Notes: a model not told the origin generated them from the sequence alone. A stretch of 64,000 bases of DNA from Phlebopus portentosus (GCA_037892935.1 JAYXKI010000022.1:1-64000), one strand, 5' to 3'. Counted from the stretch's first letter, positions 1 to 12,258 are shown. Translations and numbers: made by a program.

Positions 1-128
1 CTTTTGTTGACGTTCTTTACAGTGTATTGAACAAGAAAGTCGATATATTTCTCATTTCCAGATATGCGATGGACCGGAATGAGTTCAAACTACAGTATAG
101 TCGTTAGCTTACGGGTGCGTCGGAAAAC

Positions 129-722
129 TCAATCCAGAAATGTACCTCCTTCGAAGCGCCAAAGTTGGTTCTGACCATCTGTAGCGCTCCACAAGTGAAT
201 CACCGTTCCAGGCTAGTCATCGACATCGCAGGACAAGTTCATCAACCGTCAGTATGAGGGCTTTGATTTCCATACAAGAATGCCGCAAAGGCAACACTCA
301 CTGTCGGGTCTCCATGGTTCGCCAAATCAAAGTTGAAACCGGTACCCGGGAAGAACACGCGCCAAACACTGGAATCTTCCGAGTCTCGGCGAATTGCCCA
401 CTTGTCAGGCGAAGAACTTGCAATGACGCGCGTCCAGTCATTTGGAGCATCCTCAATGGCGAGGTAAAGGTTCTTCGCTTGGCAGTAAATCGTTTGGTTT
501 TCGTCCGAGTCGGGCTCGCTAATAGTCCACTGCACATTGCATTTCAGGGGGCGGTTAGATTGCAACGAGACATAGTGACAAGAGTGAACGAACCTTCTGG
601 TTGTCTCCGCCAGTGTCCTGGAAGCCAATGATGGTGCGGTTGTCTCCACCAGAAAGGTCGAGGGCGGTACCCGCCTTAACGTTGATGAGCTTGTAGGTGC
701 CTGGTTGAATGGACTGAGACAT
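129..722 (-). CDS. Ricin-B-type beta-trefoil lectin, 3 exons, 146 aa
   Basis: Small cytosolic carbohydrate-binding protein of the mushroom ricin-B-like lectin family (fold from family knowledge). Exons on the minus strand: 722-594, 529-302 and 212-129. Both introns (593-530 and 301-213) have GT-AG ends and keep the frame. The joined product is 146 aa, the usual size for a single-domain fungal beta-trefoil. Visible hallmarks are the start PGTYKLINVKAGTALDLSGG, the QxW-type motifs NQKW (across intron 1) and QNQLW near the C terminus, and the PGTGFNFDL and HGDPTPGT turns. There is no signal peptide, as is usual for fruiting-body lectins. The alternative of reading through intron 2 to a stop at 242 loses the last QxW repeat, so the spliced model is preferred. 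Such lectins often act in defence against nematodes or insects; that role is inferred. Confidence 0.9.
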
Positions 723-766
723 TGCTTTGACTGAGCTATGCTGGGGAGTCTACTGGCAGACCCTGG

Positions 767-774
767 CTTTATAT
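767..774 (-). promoter_or_regulatory. TATA box of the lectin gene
   Basis: On the minus strand the sequence reads ATATAAAG, about 45-50 nt upstream of the lectin ATG at 722, a plausible spacing for a highly expressed fungal gene with a short leader. Confidence 0.5.
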
Positions 775-1913
775 CCTGCCTCTGGACCAGTAAGGTGACT
801 GCGAGGGGTCATTCACTACGTCTTTTGTCATGCCTCATCTGGAGCCATCGCACCTTCAGAGCAGCCCTCGACGTCTTCTTCACGTCATCTCCACTTCTCC
901 CTAAGGACTTATGTAATGAGAAGTATACCGAAAGCAGATCGATAACATGGAGTGGATCCGAAGAAAGTCGCCTCTAGACTCTTGGTTCAGGGGATCTCCA
1001 ATGTCCGGTGTATCGCATCGCATGCAGTAGATGGGATCGAGCACTAGTTCAAGGAAGTAAGTAGTTAGTATTAGAAGACAGTCTCTTAGATCCAAGCACA
1101 CAATGTGCCTCGCTTGATCCACCAGCACTCTGCAATCTCCATCGATTACCATGAGCTCTAACCACAGCCGCGATGCGAATACGGCAAATATTCCCCAGAT
1201 TGGGGTCGTAGTGATCACTTGATGCATTGGTCGCGAATTTGGTTATGTCAAATGAACGAGTCCTTGGATCTGCTTGGAAATTATAATGTGGTGTGGGGAA
1301 GAAACGAATTCGAAGAGACCGACTTAACTTAATGTGATTACATAATATTACTGATGCGCATTCCAAATCAAGTAAATCTGAAGTCGGAAAGTCCCGCCTC
1401 CAAAAAGTGCGAGAGCTCTCACATCAATGAAGCGCACAGGCGTTTTTGCATATAAAAAGATCAGAATGTGTCTCAAGGAGAAAAGTCGGAGTCTGAGCCA
1501 GATTCGAAGACAAAGAGCATAGCCAGAGCTTTCTTTTTTTCCCTTCTGCCGTTATGGACTCCTGCGGTCTGCCAGTGGTTAGCTCTCGAGTCACTCTCCA
1601 CCCCGTTCATCTTCATTCGTGCTATATTAAGAATCGCGTAAGGAAAGCAATTGGGTTTAAAGATCAGACAACTAACTGCTGCTGAAAACATCTTTTGACA
1701 CCAAATCGATGAAATTGCCACAGTTCACGCGCTCGTCTTCACTGAGTCTTGTCCCGCTATCGTCAACCGGACACGGAACTTCAAAAAGGACGTCTTGCGC
1801 CCTTTTTTAGTTTACGAAACGATAGCGAGATAGCAAGATAGCAAGCTCTACGTGATTCGACGATCCGAGTGGGATCATCCAGAATCACTTTTTGCGTCTC
1901 ATAACACGTCACA
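775..1913. other. Stretch with no recognisable gene
   Basis: Only short, overlapping open frames on both strands and no protein family I recognise. It holds the promoter side of the lectin gene and the downstream side of the SPE3-LYS9 relic. Confidence 0.5.
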
Positions 1914-3600
1914 TCAGAGCACTTTCTCAACCATTCCGATCCCTTCGCTCTCAAGTCTCTCCATAATATGCTGGATGATGTCCATCGTGTACGGCGCTTG
2001 TATTCCTGCCCTGTTAAGAACGCCATCGAGTATGAGTTGACCTGTCATCCCACATGGGATCCCAACTGTGCGTGCCATTGCGGAATGATCCTGGCCCGTT
2101 GGCTCACCGTAAAGTTGAAGAGTAGAGGTTATGGTATCCTAAGGCATCTATTAGCATGGTACGCGATACATCGAGCAGGCGGGTTGGTACGGACCACTCT
2201 CTCATTCTTCCATTGTATGACGAACTTATGCTGGAGCATGATAAGGTCCCGCTCCCCAGGTGCATACTGCATTAGTTTTTCCAATCTCGCGCAGAGTGTA
2301 TCTAACAGGTTGTTCTGCCGAGGAAAAACCTTCTCGGACGAGAAAAATCTAATCCATCGCAATCCAGAGATTACACGAGCGCGCTCGCTGACGGAAGAAA
2401 ATCTGCATAACTCATCGATGCGAGAAATAAGGATCTAGACCGCAAACGTAAGCAATCATTCATCGAGGCGTACAGTATTGATGGCAGTTCGTACACTTCT
2501 GTTATACCACTAGCGCCCGTGGCTCTTTGCGTTATTTCCGCCCACGAAAGGCTTATATTAAGCCAGCTCTTCTCGTTCGCATCGTGCCATCCTAGGTTCA
2601 CCAATACACAAATGAATCCCGGGAACCTGTGGTAGCGCAATGTACCACGTACAATTGTCTCCGCTTCACGTATTTTGTACGCCTCGTTGAGTCGCGATTA
2701 GGATATCCAACAAAAGTGTATTCGGGTGAAGTGAAGTAAGGTTTCGCTTCGCTCATTAGTTCCGAACCAGGAATATCCCTTCTCTTTCCCTCCGAGTAAA
2801 AAGATGCGGAGTTGAGTAAAGCAAGCATACACTTCGTGCAGACCAGGAAAATTTGTATCCTAACAGATTGTCAGCATTTGCGGGCGCAGGGAGACCGCCA
2901 CTGTACGATAAGAATTGCTTGATCTTTCCGCTTTTCGCGTGGACCTCCGAGATAGTCTTGACTGCATACAAGTTGGTCGATCCCAGGATCTAACCCAATC
3001 TCGTTCATGACAACAATCCACGCCTCTTCTACCTCACTTTCTAACGCGCGCATAGCTGGTGAGATGTGTGAAGTAGTTACAATTATGCGTCTTCCCCTTG
3101 ATTGCCGCCTTGATCACTGACACGTGACGAGTGTACGGGACGAGCGAAATTACGAGGTCGTGCGCTACCGAGGCTTCCAGTTTCCCCGTGTCATTGATAT
3201 CCAGAGAGATTACGGATGCGTGCGGAAGGTTCTTGGCAAGTGCCTGAGCGGAAGAGAGCATGCGGCATGCAATTGTGAGTGTGTTATCCCTGTTTTGGAC
3301 AACGTACTCTGCAGGCTGAGCCACGAACCCGCTGCCAAGAAGAAGGATCCTCTTCTTACGGAAACTATGTCAGGAGCAATGACTTTCTCTTCTTCCAATA
3401 ACGCCCGTCCAAATGCCGGAAGCACAAACGCCGCAGAGTGCACTTCGGCATTGTAGTCTTTGCAACCGGTCACCTTACGAAGCGGCGTCTTGACATTGCA
3501 ACGGGCATTCTTAGCAGCAACAGTGAACCCAATTTGACCTCCGGGGTATGTCGGGACTGATACGAACGCGTAGTGGACTCTCGGACTCCATTGCTGGGCA
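1914..3600 (-). pseudogene. SPE3-LYS9: Relic of spermidine synthase-saccharopine reductase fusion (SPE3-LYS9)
   Basis: Minus-strand remains of the fusion that joins spermidine synthase to saccharopine dehydrogenase (L-glutamate forming, alpha-aminoadipate lysine pathway) in basidiomycetes. At 3600-3400 the end of the spermidine synthase part is visible (VPTYPGGQIGF, then AEVHSAAFVLPAFGRALLE). From about 3360 the Lys9 part follows: the nucleotide-binding segment KKRILLLGSGFVAQPAEYVV, then LVISLVPYT, VVMNEIGLDPGID, LSWAEITQRATGAS, NLLDTLCARLEKLMQYAPGE and the C-terminal EGIGMVEKVL with stop at 1914. These pieces lie in different frames, with shifts near 3360, 3090, 2965, 2850, 2690, 2520 and 2130, and most of the spermidine synthase half is missing. 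Introns do not explain shifts inside conserved motifs. An intact copy is expected elsewhere, because lysine prototrophy needs Lys9. Confidence 0.85.
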
Positions 3601-4018
3601 AGCGGTGGATATGTTCGAGAAGTGGGGAACTGAGGGCGGCAAACAAGTGCTCAAGGAGAAAAACCTTGCAGCATCTAAGCATCCCTGGAGATTGATAGAG
3701 CATCCTGGGGTGGCAGAACCCGAGCCGAGAAAGCGAGTGCGTGTTGGAGGAACAGTGGATGATGACACTTGTGCGTTCTCGGAAGACTGCGATCTCGACC
3801 CGTCGCAGGATGATAGGGAGCTGGCTTCTCCTGACGGGAATCCGTTGAATGAAAGGAATCTTTACTCCCTAGAAGCGTATTTCTCTGACCAGACTAGCCC
3901 AACGCATATTCCCCTTCCCGCCTGCATCACTGGGTTCAGCAATCAATTCAGAGTACCGACGAGCCCGGTACGCCAGGTGCTACGAGTACGGGATTTGGGC
4001 ATGCCCAACAGATTTTGA
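3548..4018 (+). other. Unrecognised open frame, 156 codons
   Basis: An open plus-strand frame that starts inside the end of the SPE3-LYS9 relic and runs toward the oxidoreductase gene. The middle is hydrophilic, with a basic patch (EPRKRVRVGG) and an acidic stretch. I recognise no domain. It may be a fragment of a gene next to the truncation point or chance; its overlap with the relic argues against a complete gene. Confidence 0.15.
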
Positions 4019-4415
4019 ACAGGTGTATCTCCACGCCGTCCTGTACTTATCCAGTTGGATTAGTGTCCTGGTCTGCTCGGAAAATGCGATAAGATTAGAC
4101 GGGAATCTAATCTTGATAAAATCTGATATGATAGGAAGGTCCCATTGGTTGCCCAAGGAAAGGGGAGGTCAAACATGGAAACGCGGCCGCCGGTCGGAGC
4201 TACAGGTCACCTTTCAGGTTCTAAAGGCTGAACGACCTTGGCAAAATGGTGCCGATCGATTGATATCAAGGCACTAATCGCCTGCTTATCAGATAACCCG
4301 AGTCGGGCATGATCTCGTCTGACTTCCGGGCAACCCGTTCCTTTAAAACCTCGACCCGCACGGTTATGACCTCGCTTACGGACCTGTACTTCTCGTTAAT
4401 AGTTTCGTAGGAACG
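4019..4415. other. Upstream region of the plus-strand oxidoreductase gene
   Basis: No recognisable coding sequence. It must hold the promoter of the gene starting at 4416, but no convincing TATA box was picked out by eye. Confidence 0.4.
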
Positions 4416-6420
4416 ATGACGGTGGAGAATGTAGTTGTGCTTGGTGGTGCCTACGCAGGTCTGTCATTGTCAAAATTGAGTGAACTCCAGTTCCGAGTGA
4501 CACTCTCATTAAGGCGCACATGCGTACCAACTCCTCGCTCGTGGCCTCGGGGAAAACTTCCGAGTTATTCTGATAGATAGGAATACGTATGTCGCGTTCC
4601 CTTACTTTTGTTGACTCAGACTTACGATGTCTTTCCAAGGCATGCGAACCGTACGTACAATGTCCGTCCTGCAGTTATTTTCTTGACACAGAATAATTAG
4701 ACGTCTATGCATTTGCCCGCTATGCCGTTCTTCCGGGACATGAGCATAAATGCTGTACGTGAGGCATTGGTAGTTCATCGCTTCGCCCATTGACGCGATA
4801 AATCAAGTCATCCCATACAAAGGCGTCCTACAGCCAATTAAAGCATCAGATCCCGCCCCTCCGCCATCGCCTCGTCACCTCATCCTCCACGCCAAGGTCA
4901 TCTGCTTTACACCACATGAAGTTACGATAGATCGCACATTCCCTGAGCTTGGCTTCGACTCAGCAGTGATTCCTTACAAGTTCGCTGTCTATGCGCTCGG
5001 CAGCCACCTGCCTGCGTCGATCGACTTTTGGGGAGGGAACAGCAACGCTATTGGTAAGGAACCTGTTCCCGGAAAGATTGAGGATAAGGGAGCAAAAAAG
5101 AAGAAGGAGTACGACGGGACGAAGCCGGAGGGTATCGATTGGTTCAAACACTGTCAGGAGCGTATACGTTCTGCAGATACTGTCCTTTGTGTCGGCGGCG
5201 GAGCATTGGGTATTCGTGAGTTGCATCTGCACCTGTGTCTCGACTCAACTGACATTCTCTCAGAGTTTGCGACGGATATAAATTCTGTTTATCCTGAGAA
5301 GCATGTTACACTTCTCCATTCACGAACCAGGCTTCTTCCGCGCTTCATGCGCGAGTTGCACACCGAAGGTTACAATATTCATGCCTGATGTTTTGAGCAT
5401 GTTTTAAATTTGATTTCGTGTCTATTTAGTTCTGAAGTCTGTAGAAGATCTCAGCGTCGATCTAATACTCGGAGAACGCCTGGACATGGCATCGACACTT
5501 CCTGAGAATACCAAGTATAACGAACGCGGTCAGCGCATCGTGTGGACAGAGGAGGGCCGTGAGATTGCTGCGGACCTTATTGTAGACTCCATTTCATATA
5601 TTTAAAATATCGGAGACTGATGCCTTGTTCTGATGGTGTAGCTTCTTTGCACTGGACAACTGCCGAATACGGAGCTTTTGGCTGAGATGTCTCCGGTGTC
5701 CATTAACCCTAATTCGAAACTCGCATATGTGCTTCCAAGTATGCAGCTCAGTGTTACACCTCCTCCTGCCTCGGAGCTGGATAACGACATCAAACAACTC
5801 AAACTGGACGATGCACCTACACCTCCGCCAGCGCCGAAAGCCGCATCTCCGCCACCTGCTTCCACAACTCAGGCTGCTTCCGGAGCACCGAGACTTGATC
5901 GGCACGCACCAGTGCCGCTGAAGGTAAAGGTCTCAGAGCTTCCGGACACACCATACCCCCATATATTCGTCACTGGAGACTGCGCAGACGCTTTTGGTGC
6001 CACCAATGCCGGTCATTGTGCCTACTGGCAAGCGGAAATCGCATCCCGGAACATCATACTGTTGGCCCAAAGGGAGAATGAAATGGAGGCATCGGTGACT
6101 ACCGCTGACGTCAAGTCCGAGAACAGCGAGAACAGCGAGTCAAGGAAGAATGACGACGATTTTGAACTTGAAGCGTATACTCCTACCCCGCCTGCCATCA
6201 AAGTTTCTCTCGGTGTCGTACGTGCCGGATTTTTTTCTTGATTCAGGTCCTCTACATCGACAAGCTAACGGATGTATGAATTCAGGGACGAAGGTCTGCA
6301 TACCAAATACATGGCATGGTAGGACGGAAAGATGTTCCCGAGGCAGACGACCTCGACGCATCGATGGCATGGGCTTTCTTCGGTCTTTTGGATGCGAAAC
6401 CGGAGGATATGTATCAGTAA
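4416..6420 (+). CDS. AIF/FSP1-like FAD-NAD(P)H oxidoreductase, copy 1 (518 aa)
   Basis: Predicted two-dinucleotide-binding-domain flavoprotein (Pyr_redox_2 type) related to AIF-like/AIFM2 and type-II NADH dehydrogenases. It would move electrons from NAD(P)H to a quinone-like acceptor. Exons: 4416-4458, 4514-4586, 4640-4650 (11 nt), 4701-4754, 4808-5215, 5264-5368, 5430-5581, 5642-6217 and 6286-6420; all introns are GT-AG, 48-68 nt. Motifs in order: N-terminal FAD-binding VVVLGGAYAG, AVLPGHEHK, NAD(P)H-binding GGGALG near residue 200, LLCTGQLPNTELLAEMS, FAD-contacting IFVTGDCADAFGA, C-terminal DAKPEDMYQ. A Pro/Ala-rich insert precedes the third motif. No stop or frameshift interrupts the spliced frame. 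It lies tail to tail with its paralogue at 7206-9207. Substrate and location (mitochondrial face or lipid droplet) are not shown by the sequence. Confidence 0.88.
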
Positions 6421-7205
6421 TTTGATACTTGAGCTTAACTATGAATTTGATTGTTGGTCTCTCTATTTTGTTCAGTAGTTTGGTTCGATTCGATAAATGT
6501 ACGTACAGTATGCAACTATCCATCTACCGTGACGTATAGTGAAAGTTTTTTTTTTAAATCTGGATTGTCTTGCCAATTGAGAATCACAGACAGCGAATCC
6601 GGGGGACGTCAGGGGACATCGCGCTTTTGTATGTGATTCTCGGGATTGATATCAAATGCAACCGTTTCCGCTCTTGCCAGTTGTACTTCACATTCAACCC
6701 CGTGTATTTTGGCAATGTTTACGAGATTCCGTTCATTTCCTCCTATCTGATAGCTTCGCGCAAACCGAATATCAGATCAACTACTGACATGAAAGGGCCC
6801 AAAACAGGTCTAACAGTGAATATCTGGTATGCTTTATTAAAAGCTTCAGGCTGCGTCGAGGAGGCCAAGGAGACGGGGACGTCACAGAGAAGCGTTCATA
6901 TCTGATAATCTTGTCGATACTAACTGCGGAGACGGTGAAGTTTGGGAACATGGATAGCGTGCGTTCATTGGAAGCTGATCAACTCTGATTACACCGAAGT
7001 AGTCTCTCTATGTATACCTTGATGAATAATATTAACAAAATAATTAACTGATTGTATCCCGCCAGGAATCTCGGGATAATGATTAGAATTGGATGAATAG
7101 TTTGAATTTTCTGCTTCGGCCAACACAAGAAAACACATTAAGCAGACCGATATGGAAACGGACGAAACAAGGCACGGAAGAGTCGTATACGGTACGAGGC
7201 CTAAG
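6421..7205. other. Shared 3' region between convergent oxidoreductase genes
   Basis: The 785 bases between two stop codons that face each other. It must contain both 3' UTRs and polyadenylation sites. Short AT-rich and T-rich runs are present, including a T run near 6547. No other gene is recognised. Confidence 0.5.
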
Positions 7206-9207
7206 CTAGTCGTACATTTCCTCTGGCTTGACGTCCTGCATACCAAAGAACGACCAAACGAGTGGCGCATCGAGGTCGTCTGACTCGGGCGTGTCCTTCC
7301 TTCCCACCATACCATTGAACTGGTATGCCGCGGTTCGTCCCTGCACAACAGAACCACGCCGCGGGTCAGATGAACGGAGAAATGTGAAGATGAGAAGTCA
7401 CGTACGATTCCGAGTGAGACCTTAATAGCGGGTAAGCCTGGTGTGTAAGACTCCAGCTCGAGTGATTCTGGTTCCTTAGGCTCTTGACTAGCCTCGCTAT
7501 TGGCATCACCTGACTCTGGTGCAAAGACATCCTCAGATTCAGCTTCTGTCCGAGCGAGCCGAATAATATTTCGCGCAGCAACTTCAGCTTGCCAGTACGC
7601 CGTGTGTCCAGCTTTGATTGCACCGAAAGCATCCGCACAGTCCCCTACGGCGAAGATATGGGGGAACGGCGTCTCTGGCAGAATCTCTAGCTCGCCTTCT
7701 TCATCAATTGCCTGAGCAGGAATCTCCGATGTATATTCACTTTCCAAAGTATTGGAAGGTGATTTCTCTTGAAGGCGAAGCTGATTGAGGTCAAGTTCGG
7801 ATGGGAGAGATGAATCTCGGACAGAAGTTGATGAAGTGTCTAAATCTGGAGCGGGCGGAATAATACCCAGTTGCATTGTCGGTAGCACATACGCGAGCTT
7901 GCTCTTCGGATCCACTGATTGTGGTGACATTTCTGCCAAAAGGTCGGTATTCGGTATCTGACCCGTGCAAAGAAGCTACAGAAGGAACGGCTCAGCTGCG
8001 GATGCCTAGACAAATAGGGCAGTACCAACCAATATATCAGCGGCAACCTCACGACCTTTCTCTGTCCTTACGACGCGCTGGCCAGATTCGTTGAACTTAG
8101 CCGCTTCTGGCAGCGTAGACGAAAGGTCCAGACGCTCGCCAAGGATCAGATCGATCCGGAGGTCTTCAAGCGTTTTCAGGACTGCGAAGGAACAAGTGTA
8201 AGGTATAGCAACACAGCTACGCAGACGCAATTGAATTTTACCTTCACAATGTAAATCATATTCAAAGCGGGGAAGGAGGCGGTGCCGGGAATGAAGAAGT
8301 GTAATTTGTTTTTCAGGATAAAGCGACTTGATGTCCGTAGCGAATTCTGCGAAAGAATTCACATGAGATTATTATTGACGTAAAAGACGCAAAACTTACG
8401 AATTCCAAGCGCTCCACCACCAACGCATAATATACTGTCAGCCGCGCGAATTCGGTCTTGACAGCGCTTTAACCACACCATGGCTTCCTGCTTCGTCCCG
8501 CCATACTCGTTCTGCGCCGGCTCCACTGTGACATCAGCATCTTCGGCTTTTCCGACCTCCCGCTGGGCAGCGATCGCAGCTTCTTCCGGAGACCATAGGT
8601 CTATTGGAGCAGGCAACCGGTTACCTAGCGCGTAAACTGCGTATCTGAATGGGATAACCGGCGAGTGAAATCCGAGCTCCGGGAAAGTTCGATCGATGGT
8701 GACGTCGTGCTGCGAGAAGCCGATAACCTTAGCATGGAGAACAACATGTGGAGGTGGAGGAAGGTCGGCGCTACTGGCAGATGGAGGATTGAAAATACGT
8801 TTATACGGAACGACTGAAATGGTCTTGTTAATACACCGATGACAGGATATTAGACCAAACACGCACAAGCTTTATGCTCGTGTCCAGGAAGGACAGCAAA
8901 GCGCGGAAAAACGTAGAGATCTGCGAGTGGTTCAAGTTTGCGTACAATGTGAATTGGTGGAGGTACACATACGGTTTGCGTGGCTAGCAAAAGGTCATAA
9001 GCAAATCGATCTAGCTGATGCGGAGCGACACGTACCTGTTGCGGTCTATCATAATGACCCGAAACCTGCTCCCGAGACCTTGACCAAGCAGATGAGCTGC
9101 CCGCGCACCTAACACAACAAAGACGGTCAATACGGTGGATCGATGCAGAGCGGCAAGAGCTGACCAGCATATGAACCACCGAGTACGATTACATTCTGCA
9201 TATCCAT
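7206..9207 (-). CDS. AIF/FSP1-like FAD-NAD(P)H oxidoreductase, copy 2 (518 aa)
   Basis: Paralogue of the gene at 4416-6420 and convergent with it. Exons on the minus strand: 9207-9165, 9108-9036, 8983-8973 (11 nt), 8920-8867, 8813-8400, 8346-8242, 8181-8030, 7975-7406 and 7340-7206. All eight introns are GT-AG and sit at the same codon positions and phases as in copy 1. Only exons 5 and 8 differ in length (414 against 408 nt, 570 against 576 nt), so both products have 518 residues. Motifs: VIVLGGSYAGARAA at the N terminus, VFPRFAVLPGHEHK, ILCVGGGALGI, LLCTGQIPNTDLLAEMS, FPHIFAVGDCADAFGA, WSFFGMQDVKPEEMYD at the C terminus. A second ATG two codons downstream could also start it. The acidic insert before exon 9 differs from copy 1, which suggests the pair is not recent. 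The reaction is inferred from the family only. Confidence 0.9.
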
Positions 9208-9230
9208 AAGCTAGGAATCTATGAATAAAG

Positions 9231-9300
9231 GGAAACGAGAAAGAGAGGAGGGAGGGGGGTAAGAGGAGAGCTACACTCTGGGGAAGGAGGAGGAGCGGTG
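9231..9300 (-). promoter_or_regulatory. Pyrimidine-rich promoter tract of oxidoreductase copy 2
   Basis: Just upstream of the ATG at 9207 the plus strand is almost pure purine, so the coding strand is CT-rich. CT-rich blocks before the start codon are common in fungal core promoters. Confidence 0.4.
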
Positions 9301-10700
9301 CGGGTGAGAGGTTATAAGGGAATCCCGACCAAAATTATGTCCGGAAAGAGTTATCAGATAAGCGAGCCATGATTGGCGCTGCCTGCTTTGGTAATCATCG
9401 CGTCACACTTCACAGCATTTCACCCGCGTTTTCTTCGTGGTTGTTGCTTGGCTCGAGTTTCATGTTCTCCGACCCAGCACGGCTCGGGGTTCTTTATTGA
9501 GTGTTCCACAAGTTGTTCGACTGCATTTTTCGACTATGAAAGCAACTGGGGAATGGACGGAGCCGGTGACCCTCGCATGGGAAGGAGAGCCTTCGAACCG
9601 ATGCTCACGCTTTCCACGTTCATTTAGATTTCTCATGATACCTTGGGTGTGTGACACAGTAGCACACAACCATCCACTCGTCATTGGTGATCCATCTCCA
9701 ATTTCAGAAGCAGAAGGCGAGGCCTTTGAGGCTTGGGGGAGCCTTCGGGTCAGTCGGCTTGGAATGGCATAGAATCGGCGCAAGGATTATCCGCAATCCG
9801 AGCCAATGGAGTATGAAACCTAAATGCGAAAAGGGGAAAAAGGAAACTTCGATCTTATCTGATTAAATATCCGCCTAGATGGTGAAACATTATAGATCTC
9901 TTCCCGCATCTATCATCTTAAGGCCTTGACCACCTTCGCCTCACTTCAGGTAAGTTGCCGAGCGAGGCGTTATATTTCCACCCAAGGTCACTAGTTTTCA
10001 TTGGCTGCTCTCCGTCGTCCGATGAACATATTTTCTCCGAAAGTCGGATTGAGTCCCTTTTTTGACGTTTTTTTAGGTTCTTGTGCGGCCGCGTGAATTC
10101 ATCGTTGGAAACCCCAATTTATAGTCACTAACATCGTCATTCCGATATGCGACAGGCATTTCCATCAGGTCCATGCATGTTTCCCTTTCTCCTCATGAAT
10201 AGTCTGCACGTTGGCAACATCAGTCAAGCGAGTACATGCACCTACGAGATCGCCAGGCAGATAGATGAAACGATATTACACGGGCTATCGATGAGCAACA
10301 ATAACCTCTGTCAGTTGTTCATCTGTATCGAGTTGTCTCAAGACTTTATTAATGCAGGTTCTGGCCTGGCACGATGCCGTGAGGTTTGAATCATTGGATC
10401 AGGGACGGATACAACGGATGATGCGCGACTCGCGGAGCGCCAAATCAATGTCCCTTATGAGTTCGATTTCCTAACGGAATCGTGTTACATGAAGTGATCA
10501 TATAGGAGCAAATTCATGGATCCTGAAACAGAACAGAGCTTCAAATTTCCAAGACGTCTTGAATCATTCTACGAAGACTATGTCTGTCACCGCTCACAGG
10601 CACTGTATGTCACAAACGTGGCTTCTCTCCAAAAAAAGGCTTTAATGGCGGAGAACGCGAACCCCTACTCGTTCTAGTGAAGTAATTTGAACCTTGAGTG
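9301..10700. other. Gene-poor stretch
   Basis: Overlapping short open frames (for example around 9437-9783 on both strands), none with a recognisable family or a consistent exon structure. It separates the oxidoreductase pair from the F-box cluster. Confidence 0.4.
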
Positions 10701-12258
10701 CTAAAGACCTTCTTGACACCGACGGATAGTATCCATCCAAAAATTACATTCGTGGGGATCCATCTCATCGACCCAATCCACTTCATATAATACGTCGATT
10801 GAACAGCTGCGAGAGAGGATGCTGCTCACAAACAGGGCGAATTCCAATGCGTCTTCTTCTGCGAGTGGTGACTTTCCGAAACTAATATGTCTCAGAGATG
10901 AAAAGCGGGGGTCTGAGTCATCGTGTCTGTGCATCCCGAGTGCCAGAAGTCCGATGTGTGTTACCAAGCACAAAGAAGGCGGCGTAAGTTTGGAACAAGA
11001 TTTGGTTAGAAGCGGTAGGTTGGCACATGTCAACGTCGGATGTTTTTCAATGGATGGGTCGCTGCAGAACCGAAGCTCCTCCAGAGCCGGCAAGTACGAG
11101 ACAAGGTCCACCAACTCTGAGGTGCTGAGCTGAAATTGGAGATCGTAATCGAACCGAAGAGACTCTAGCTTGGAGAATTCCTGAATGGAGGTAAATCTCC
11201 AGAGTAGATCTCCAGAGTAACGCGATTCGTCATGCGAGTTTGGTGTCCACGGCGCTGGTATCGAACCAAGTGAACCAAGACAGGCTCCTTTCGGATTATG
11301 TCTGTAATTCGATATCGCATGTAGTAGGTACCGTATTGACGTCGGTTTCTCGGATATAGGCAAAGTCCTTCAAAAGTTCTGATGCGTTCCCAAAGGTCAC
11401 ATGGAACTCGAGTCTGACAAGTGATCAAAAGCACTAGCAGGAATATTGGGCTCGCGATCCATTGTGAAGCAAAATGTAAACCTGAACGTTTTCCTGTCCC
11501 CGACTGCAACGACGCCAAGACGTGGCAGCTGAGACAGGGAGTTCGTAATGACGGACGTGAGACCATATTTTGGGTAGCGGAAAGTCTTGAGCCTCGTCAA
11601 TGCAGAAAGGAGCGCCACCAAATCCTCCTGGATCTTCTCGAACGGCCACATGCTGTCATGACAACCGACATTTAACGCTTCAAGGTTTGGTATACGCTTC
11701 GCGATTTCCCCAAGAAAGCCCGAGATAAAACTTCCTGGAGCATCGCTGCATGACTGCGGAATGTCGAAATGGAGCTCAGTGACATTCTAGGTCATAAAGA
11801 AAAAGTAATGAGCTAAACATTTCATTCCTCTTGGACAGAGCTTCAGCCTAGAGAGCCTGGGCAGAAGTTCCATGGAGCGTCTCTTTTGTTCCGTTTCTTT
11901 GTGGACGCTCTCGCATAACCTCGGCCTTTTCATATCAACTGTCGGTGCCCTAACATGCATAATGGACAAAGGCCTACCAGTACTGGACTCTAAGCCGTCT
12001 CTAAAACTGAATGCCAGCTGACTGGGAGCAAGTCGCGTATCAGCTGTTGACAACGAGCACGATGAAATGAGTACGAACGTATGGGTTTCTCTCCAGCGGA
12101 CAGAGGAGTGACACTAAAGGTAATTCGGAATCCAGGTCAACCCACAGGTTTTCCAAAGCAGCATCTTTTCACTGCTTGCACACGAGTGCGCATGGAAACT
12201 GCGATCGAGAATCCAAGTACCTAAGTATGGGGATGAGAATATCTCCGGTCTGTTCATC
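10701..12258 (-). pseudogene. F-box/LRR pseudogene (cluster copy 1)
   Basis: The start near 12258 (MNR) loses frame before the F-box. The F-box then reads RSQFPCALVCKQ followed by a TGA exactly where the intact paralogues have the Trp of VCKxW. Downstream, LRR-type segments line up with the intact genes but in several frames: FEKIQEDLVALLSALTRLK (about 11640-11580), then the final 150 residues with ELVDLVSYLPALEELRF, LRHISFGKSPLAEEDALEFA and DVLYEVDWVDEMD, ending at 10701. It lacks the C-terminal coiled coil of its relatives. It is a decayed substrate-receptor gene of the same family as its neighbours. Confidence 0.8.

Noticed and set aside
3090..3365. Introns as the explanation for frame changes in the LYS9 relic
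   Set aside because: The shifts fall inside conserved motifs with no removable GT-AG stretch between the frames, so frameshift mutations fit better.
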